A stretch of DNA of 64,000 nt from Actinia tenebrosa (lineage: Eukaryota > Cnidaria > Anthozoa > Actiniaria > Actiniidae): assembly GCF_009602425.1 (NCBI RefSeq), contig NW_022261549.1:285724-349723 (forward strand), written 5' to 3'. A model generated the notes under the pieces. It did no database searches. It worked only from the letters and a program-made list of their open reading frames with translations, and was not told where the DNA came from. The position numbers and the translations under genes are program-made. This document shows positions 55,610 through 64,000 of this stretch, piece by piece (within the stretch, counting starts at the first letter, position 1; each line of letters begins with the position of its first letter).

Positions 55610-56165
55610 TATGTAGCATTTGATCAGCCACAGTAGATATGAGTCACGTATAGTACAATTCCATACATAAAGTGCTCGTTACTCTAAGGTGCATCACATT
55701 ATGAGTGGTAGCACTCAGTGATCAGCTACAGTAGATATTAGTCACGCAGTAAAATTCCATACATTAAATGTGCGTGACTTCAAGGTGAGTAACGTCATTC
55801 ATGTATCGCGATGGTAGCACTTGATCAGCCATAGTGGATGAGTCACGCAGTAAAATTCCATACATGTGCATGTCTTATATGTGCGCACACCATGCATATC
55901 GCGATGGTATCACTTAATCAGCCATAGTAGATGAGTAACGCAGTAAAAATTCCATACATTAAATGTGCGTGACTTCAAGGTGCGTAACGTCATTCATGTA
56001 TCGCGATGGTAGCACTTGATCAGCCACAGTAGATGAGTCACGCAGTAAAATTCCATACATGTGCATGTCTTATATGTGCGCACACCATTCATATGGTTGG
56101 TAGCACTTGATCAGCCACAGTAGATGTATCACGCAGTAAAATTCCATACATTAAATGTGCGTGAT
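55610..56165. repeat. Satellite-like array, ~6 copies of ~98 bp
   Basis: Units recur near 55621, 55719, 55812, 55918, 56018 and 56109, each with GATCAGCCACAGTAGAT, AGTCACGCAGTAAAATTCCA and TACATTAAATGTGCGTGACTT words; some units carry an alternative insert with GCATGTCTTATATGTGCG. Confidence 0.85.
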
Positions 56166-59100
56166 GTAGCTACTCTTGATAGGAGCGGCCACATGGACGA
56201 GTACCACATGCACGAGTACATGTGGTATAGTAGTGCTCATTGTATCTAAAAGCAAAGAGGCTAAAAAATGTAATGCTAGTGCTGAAAAAAACTAAACAAG
56301 CGAAAAATCCAGCTATAAAAAGAGTAGCTAACAATGCGCAATTTTCTTAGTAGGCTTGTGGCAAGCTAGGAGAAAATAAAAAGATTAAAGTACTGATAGC
56401 TATGACGTCGATCTGCTGGTTTTAATGTTGATCGTCTTTTCACAGATTTTCAATATCGCTATTTTTTCTCACGAAATAAATCAAATGTCATATTCTATTC
56501 GGATGTTGCTCGATTTAATGCTTGTATTAAAAATTGCAGAAATCTGAGGGCAGCATCTCTGCAATTTTAACTATTGCGTGATTTTCCCAACTGTTTTACT
56601 AGAATACTCGATATCCATAAACTTTAACTCTACTTTTGTCTAATAAAGCTTGTATTTTGTATGTCGCTGTCAAGTATTTCCATTATTTCATATATGTTCG
56701 GTTGTCAGTTGGAAAAAAGGCATGTTGCCAATCTCATGTATTTTTACATATCGTATGTCGCTCGATATGATGAATCGAAATTTTCATGAAAATCGGGGAT
56801 CATGAGGTTTTGAAGATTGCTAGAGATATTGCATCCCAGAAAATAACGGGGATGGGGAGGGGGGTGGGAATGGAAGATGTTTTTTCAAAGCGCAAAAAAG
56901 GAGGATACGGTTAGCGTGCCATTTGGTTCACCTTGTGCGCGGCAAGTCCACCACGTGCGCGCGTCATCTGATCAGTTGACGCTTGACAATAAGCCAGAAA
57001 ATCTCACAGTATTAAAGGCAAGTATCGTATTGAATAGTACACTGATAAAGATCAATTCAGATGAATAAAATTTGTCCAACGTTAATTAAGCATAGCCGAG
57101 TCACTAATTTAAGGTATCCACTGAAAGAAGGGCCTTCACTACTCGGGCAATTTACATATGAAAGAGCTGACGACTTGATCTTGGATGAGATATGACTTAA
57201 AACCGCAAAAGTATCTGGCTAATCAGAAAACCGTCCTTATCGTTTGCTGAAGAACAGACGAAGTGGCTAACATGAGGGTATTGATGATGGCACGATTAGG
57301 CTATTTAGAAATAATTAGTCTTTTCTGGATGAAGTGTTATGAATAGTTCATGCGATAACCAACGATTTGAAAAAATTCATTTTGGGAAACAAACAACCGA
57401 AAAAAACGCAGCATTTTCTCCGCTCGATCTTTTTTTTTTTTCTTGTCTTTTTTTCAGGGGTTTGAAAAATAAAATATTGATAAATTGATATAAAATAAAA
57501 AACCCTAAACTTGGCAAAATCAAATAATTTTGAAAGTTTTATAGTTTAGATACGCATTATCTATACTGCCCCCACTCTTCGATTACAAAAATGATATCAG
57601 TAGTTTCTAGAGCTAGTTCAGATCTTAATCTTTTCTATACATGAGGCTCTTTAGGACTGAATAGTACTCCTGCCAGAACTAAAAAGTAACCAAGAAACTT
57701 TTCAAAGAGAATAAAATTTTGCTCTAAGAAAAAGTGAAAAAATAAATAAAGACATTATCTTTTTCATATTAGTATTTCAGACAACTCAATTTAAAATTGA
57801 TCTATTTTGTCGCTGCTAAACTTGGGTTCTTCAATTTAAGTTACCTCATTAATTATTTCCAGAAGTTAAAAAATAAATCTTAGCAAAACTGTTATCTATC
57901 TTAGAATATTTCAACATTTCTTGACAAAATTAAAACTTCTTATGAATAGGTAGGAGGTAGATTAGAATGTTTTCGAAATCATAAAGAGAACATGCAGGCT
58001 GATGTTATCGAAGTTAATGAAATAAAATAAGACATGTATTATTCTGTGGTTGGCGTTCAAGAGCAACAGCCCGCCTGCCACTTCGATGACCATTTTGTTA
58101 TTTCAATATCCTCGTTTAAATATTTAAAAAATAAGGCTAACGAATTTTCAATTTAGGTTTTTAATTTTTCAATAACTTCCTCGCAATAGCTATAGTTTTG
58201 ACAGCTAGTATAGTCGGCAGTCGAGTATGAGAAGAAAACTATCCAGCTTGAAATAATCTAACGACTTCACTACAAGCTCGACCAAGCTGCTATATTTATC
58301 CTATCTTCTATGTCTTTCATTTTTCTCTCTTTTTTTCATTTTTAAAATTAAATAGATAAGTCATTATTGACTCTTTATTCTCTAATGCCAGGAACAAATC
58401 ATAAAGTAAAAACAATAAATTTAATAAAATTTAAAATGAAATTGTGCAAGAATCGAACTGATAATTTTAAGTAACCTTTCCTAACTTTATTTTTCTTCTC
58501 CTCATGGACTGAAAATTTTCCAAATTGATTAACAATTATTATATTTTTTGAGGTTGTTAGCCTGAAAAATTTTTTGTTTTGCTCGATCGATGTGAAAATT
58601 TTGTCCTAGTGTTATTTAATTTTTTGGGGCGTGAAAGAAGTACAATATTTCGTGCACAGATTGATTTAGTACGACTATTTCAAAATAACGCTAAAACATG
58701 TCGCGCCTAAAATGTCATAATCTTTATGACTAAATTAGCGGTAAAGGCTTGAAAAGACCAAATCCAAAACCACACGCTCGAAAAAAATCTTCTTCGAAAA
58801 GAGCATCTTGTTAGCCTAAGTTTAGTGATCAAAACCGCATATTTTTGGAATTACGACAGGAAAGACTAATAATGAAAAATAAGCATGGGCGAGTCTCAAG
58901 TCAGTGTCGGCAGCTGCAAGCAACCTTGGCTCATTATGAGACCAACTTATCATCGTCGAAATTATCTTATTTTCTAAGCTAATCAAAGAAAATTTGATTT
59001 TTAAAATGTCCTTTGAATCTAGGGATTTCCATTCAATGTCTAATAAAGCGGGGAATATTTGTATTCAAGTAATTTAGCAAGTTAATGATTCTAGATGATT

Positions 59101-62100
59101 AGTGGATATTTTTTGTTATCCTTGCCAGTGCTCAACAGAGAATTCGCCTTCTTTATCGCTCTGAAATCTTTCGAAGACCATAGAAAACCCTAAAGTTCTC
59201 GACGTCCAAGCGATTCTTATAGTCCGGTAATGCGTAAGTTAGAATGGTATTCCTTTTTTTATAAGAATAATACAACTACCTGCCAGAGATTTTTTGAGAT
59301 CTCTCCCGGCGAGAATAGCTATAGTATGAAGGCATTTCCGCCAGTCATCAAAAGATAGATTGATACTTGCTTGTATGCTTTAAGTACGAGCAGATGGACT
59401 AGTCTAAACCAACTTCCGCACAAACAGGATGAAATTTGGCCAATATTGTTCACGTACGCTTTTATCATATCGAAATTTTTTCGACTAAAACGTAAAATCG
59501 CCATTTTGCGTCAGTTCATTCTTGAGGCTATTCATGTCTTAGAACTTTCTACTTCGCAAATGCGTAAATAAGGAGATAGATGGTCAGGTAGAAGATCTTT
59601 TGTTTAATCGTCCGTGAAATAGTTTATCAGTTTTTATCTTTAACGTTTTAGTACATGGAAGATCGAACCTTTGTATGAAATCATGACGAGGCAAGACTGC
59701 AACTTCGCTGCAAGCGATTCCACGGTGGGCTACAAGATTTGGACCCGCAGCAAACACTAGATCAATACTTGCGATTTATGATTCGTTATTATTTTTTGTT
59801 GAGTGAAAACGTAGGTAAGGTTTAGAAAGAACGTGCAAAAATAGCTTTCAGGATGATCATATAATGAAGCCATAAAATATCTTTTTGAAAAGGACTTCTA
59901 GGTTCGAAATACTATGTACAGGTGATATCGGGTTTATTATAGGAAGATTAAGAAACGATTTGCGAGAAGAAACCTTTTAGCAAGAAAGAACGATAGCACA
60001 TTCGCACCTTCAGTGGACTAATAGCTACTCTGTAGACTAAATCTCATTTATTTCATTTATTTTTTCATTTTTTGATATATGTATACGTAGACTGATTCAG
60101 TTTTAGTCATGTACCATTCTAAACTTCCCTTTTTGAAGGTATTTACCCATAGATTTCGCACCATATGTCACTAAAACACCCCATAAAAGCATTCCTTAAT
60201 CATTTCGATAGCTTTTCAATCAGTTTAATAGGATAGCAGTCCTCAGTCCTCTCAGGATTCGATAGTCAGCGAGATACGCAAAGATCAGATACGCGCCCCT
60301 AAGACAAGTGTTAGTGTTGAGAATATAATAGAGAGTCATAGCCTACGGGCCTAGCTTGGCAGTCTGATAATATCAGACAAAGAGACGCGTGCCATCCTTG
60401 AAAACTTAGAATTATGAAACAAAACCAAATGACATTATTAAAACTCGACGAGAGCGTGCCCAGGGGAAACTGAAAATCATAGCCGGGTAAAGCGCGCGCT
60501 AAGCAATATAATTTCTAAAAACAAGAACAAAAAGGATCATTGACGAAAATTGATCTTGAAATACTTCCTTTCTTAAAACGTTACGCGTAGAAATGTTTTT
60601 GAAAGTGTTATGTCATTTTTATCGCTTATTTTTCGCGATTTAAGATCATCCACTGTTCAGTAAAATGTACTCAGATGTCATGCCATTTCACGAAATAGTT
60701 CACAAAAAGATCTCCATGCGAAATATTTTCATACAGCCTTCACGAGAGTCAAAGATTATGTTATATGTATGTTATGACGGGTTAGAAAAAACGCACGTTT
60801 GATATTGGAAAAAATAGAATTGAGTTACTGCGTATTGTTGAATTGCCGAAGAAACTGAGATTGAACATGATATGGGCCTCCATCATGATGAAGGCGAAGT
60901 ACTTTAAAACTTTTGTCTCTCAAAACCAAGAAGTTCACGTCTATATTCAGTTATTTTGCACCGCTACTGTAGCTTAGCTGAACAGAAGGTTTAGTTCGTT
61001 CAACTACGATTCTAATTGTAGCAGAACTTACTTTGTTATTTGAGAGAGAGTTCTTGACATTCGTTTGTATTCGATACTTTTCGAGTGGAATTGCACTAGG
61101 CTATTGAACAGAGTTACAATAGAGAAAGCGCAAGTCTCTGTTGCTTTTCTTTCCTCTATGAACGGGGCCTCGCCAAAAGGGGAAAGTTTTAGCTCTATAG
61201 TTAGGCAAGCTGACAGATTTTTTCTCTTGAAGATCGAGCGGTTCAAATGTTTACCAAAATTTAACACTTTGAAAAGTACCAAAAGAATGCCATTCAACTG
61301 CTTCCGATTGATCGATTAATTTTTTTAAAGATTCGTCCTTGAAAAGCTTTGTGTTTAAAACACTAACAACATAAGCGACTCGTCAGAAATGTGTAATAAA
61401 ATGGACGAGGAAGTACTTGTTTTTTTCGTGTTTCCCAGCATAACAGAGGGAAGTTCTTAAAACAATTAACTCATAAAGATTTGGAAATGAATTTTTTTAT
61501 TGTATCAAAACATGAGTAACAATATTTTGTGTTTTGACAAAACATATTGTTTATAAACCCTAGCATCAAGCAAGTATTCCTCAAATCGGACCCGGGGAAA
61601 GAAGTTTGGTCATCTGAAAAGCATGCTGAGTTTATAGCCCGTGAATTATATTTTTAAGTTCGGTCTTTGTACAAATTAATAAAAAGATATTTTTTAAAAA
61701 TCCACCTGCTTAGCTAGTACAAAAGGAAAGTCTCTATCAACATATGGCCGTAACTATTCTCCTTGTTGAACCAAAGATTTCTTTTGGAAAAACCTTCTCT
61801 TTAAATGAAAACCCTAAAGTCGGTCTTATAAAAAGAGTCTTAAAAGCCATTGCTTTTCAAAAACTAAGTAAATTCGAGATTTGTTTGCATTGAGTAAAGA
61901 AGAAAGACTGTTCTTGCAACAGCATGAAGATGAAATGGTATCAGTTGCTATTTGCTCTTTAAATACATTTTCTGCATTACTATACTGTAGGGATTAGGAA
62001 ACTCTTGCAAAGTGTTTTTGCAGGACAGTGTGAAACCTTTGATTTCTCGCTAAAAACACCGCATTTTTTTCATTTCAGTAACAAAGCCAAGACAAGATTT

Positions 62101-64000
62101 CTTACTGATTTTTTTCAAATTAACTGATACTCTCCATGTCCTAACTTTTAAGAATACTTACACTGCTCTAGCGCCTCTTTTGCTTACATTTTATGTGTCT
62201 TAAACGGCTCTATAAACGTGTTAGTTCAAATAAAGCCCAACTAGGCGAGAGAAAATGGCTGAATCGTTTTATATCGCGAAGGGAACGACAGTCAGGGAAC
62301 AGTAAGAGGGACTTAAATTGTCAAACAGTTTTGAAGACTTATCGCCTGTCAACAAACGTGGACAGCCATGAAATTTGTTGAATGGATTCGGAAGGTGCAT
62401 TGAATTCAGTCTACTAAAATTCTTCCCATTGTTGATATATATATCCAGCTGATTTAGATAGAAAGGGGGGATATTTCAGTCTAGTTTTCCCCCTACCGTA
62501 TAATATTATAAGGTTTCACAACAAATCAAATAAATTATTAACAATTGAAAAGTCTTCCTTTTTTACATTTTTTTTCCGTTAAGAAGGCTATGATATTAAA
62601 AACAATTTTTTGAAGTACCTTCTTTTCAAATATAATTGTCATTCCAATATAACAAGAGGTAACTTTTTCTTTTCATTCAATGCTACTCTGGAAAGAGATA
62701 TCTCTTTTGAACATTTAAAAAACGAATGCTCAAAGATCACTTTTTAACTGCATTTTTTCGTTTATCTTGTTCCTTTCAGTGTGGGATTTCATTCTTTTCC
62801 CATTTCAAACAACAAAAACTATTCTTTGTGCAACAGTAATAGTCACGGATAAAATATTCGATGCCGCAGATTTCAGTAATACAATTATTGTACTTATAAT
62901 TCGGCTAAATCGGTAACTGTTTTTGACCATTTCAGTTCGTTATTTGGTTTTCCTAGAGGGTTTCCTCATATTTGAAGAGAAATACAATAGTGTCGAGCGA
63001 ATAAAAATTTGAACTATGAAAACAAGTTGAAGAGAAGCTGTTTCGAAGCCGAATCGCTCCCATAATAATCGATGGTCTTGACTGAATTTTTGGTTATTTT
63101 TTCTTAACTATTTCTTCCTAGCTTAACACATGGAATGTATATCTTCTGATATTGTTAATCTAGCATTAAAATATTCAAACGACTCGTAAAAAATATTAAG
63201 AGAAAACTTTTTATTTGATTTTGCAAATGAAATAATCCAAAATCCAGAAGGAAATTAGCGAATAAGACACCAGATTTATTTAATTGGGAATTTCAAGAAT
63301 ATGTCTAAATATTCCATTGTTTCTGCTCGTTTTCGTACAATAACCTATTACAATATACGTTCATTTTAAACACACATAATCAGGATTATAGTTAATATAT
63401 AAATTCTGTATAAAATATTGGATTTTTTACGAAACATGTTGGAATAAAACCTAAATAAAAACTCAGAGGTGTTTTAAGAATCTTTTTCTTTATGCATTTG
63501 GTTCTAGATGTCACAAGGGAAAAAATGTTTTTTCCCTCCAAATTTATTCAAGTTTAATGAAACAAGTTAACAGCGGCATTTGTATTTGTAAGAGCTAATT
63601 CTTTTTGTTCAGCTAATCCTAAAATTTAGCAATAAATAGAATAGATTGAGGGATTGAATACCTGGCACACAATTAAGACATTAGGAGAAGTATTTGATCC
63701 CCATGTAGAGCGCACGTGCCTTGACTTAAAGGACACGAGGCCAAAGAACTAAAATTTGCTCCTGAATTAGCTCTTAGGCTAGATGAGCTAATTAGAGAAA
63801 GAATCAAAGAAACAACCCGATGAGATTTGAGTATTAAAAGCCTGAATCTTAGCAAACCCTGCCGCAAATTTTCAACTTAAAATCTTTTAGTTTCGTGAAC
63901 CATGTTTTCTCCTTGGGATAAGTCGCCCGGGCGATCGTTTTAGGAGAGCGTGTAAGTTTTGAGTGAGTGTTAGAAGGCTGGGTGTCACTCGAAGAAAAAA
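56166..64000. other. AT-rich DNA without recognised genes
   Basis: Only short open frames, none with a recognisable domain, splice pattern or family. Homopolymer runs and simple AT-rich tracts are common. I saw no long inverted or tandem repeats. It could be the promoter side or a long first intron of the sorting nexin gene. Confidence 0.55.

Noticed and set aside
55545-55680. A short minus-strand frame ending in QILDDCERV before a GTGATG donor, as a possible sorting nexin 5' exon
   Set aside because: It has no ATG, has the wrong phase for the next exon, and lies in the last unit of the satellite-like array.
59319-62381. Several 60-89 residue frames in the right-hand AT-rich region
   Set aside because: No domain, no splice context, no codon pattern; lengths expected by chance.
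1-64000. CRISPR arrays, bacterial operons or ribosome binding sites
   Set aside because: Direct repeats present are eukaryotic minisatellites, and the genes are spliced.
1-64000. Retroviral or LTR elements
   Set aside because: No gag, protease, integrase or LTR pair was seen; both reverse-transcriptase regions have LINE-type motifs.

Overview
The window looks like nuclear DNA of an early-branching animal, most likely an anthozoan cnidarian (coral or sea anemone). The genes are split by GT-AG introns, most of the DNA is AT-rich, and it is littered with short inverted-repeat elements, a tRNA-derived SINE and a decayed LINE. The species call is an inference from gene content, not a match I could run.

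Region 1 (1-~5450) is a compact, more GC-rich, virus-like block, perhaps Polinton/adintovirus-like. It holds short, tightly packed ORFs in two divergent sets: very basic proteins, three small paralogues sharing an LDC(L/M)D-type motif, and two cysteine-rich GRF-zinc-finger-like proteins. It is cut by the left window edge and is treated here as a fossil element.

Region 2 (~5986-26527) is a plus-strand tandem array of four copies (V1-V4) of one secreted, hemicentin-like von Willebrand factor A gene. The common design is five exons joined by phase-1 introns: (A) signal peptide, N-terminal region and first half of the VWA domain; (B) rest of the VWA domain; (C) a linker module with a polybasic site; (D) a beta module; (E) a C-terminal beta-rich module. 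V4 is intact (679 aa). V3 is complete except for one in-frame TGA. V2 is a pseudogene, hit by a LINE at its 5' side and containing a 1.33-kb internal duplication that looks like an assembly artefact. V1 is represented only by its last exon.

Region 3 (26528-30149) has no gene. It carries microsatellites, a 53-bp minisatellite, a 5S-rRNA-like fragment and a palindromic element.

Region 4 (30150-43148) is a cluster of four small secreted cysteine-rich genes (A, B and D on minus, C on plus). I could rebuild all five exons of each. Every protein is a signal peptide, a short piece ending in KR/RR, a 10-cysteine colipase/Dickkopf-Cys2/prokineticin-like domain, an acidic linker again ending in KR/RR, and a second 10-cysteine domain. 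B and C form a large inverted repeat with a shared divergent promoter region. This two-domain prohormone-like family is the most interesting system in the window.

Region 5 (45769-54639) is a minus-strand PX-BAR sorting nexin (SNX5/6/32-like). Ten coding segments on thirteen exons are recovered; the first coding exon was not found. Its introns hold several minisatellites, MITEs and a SINE.

Region 6 (54640-64000) begins with a ~98-bp satellite-like array and is otherwise AT-rich DNA in which I see no gene.
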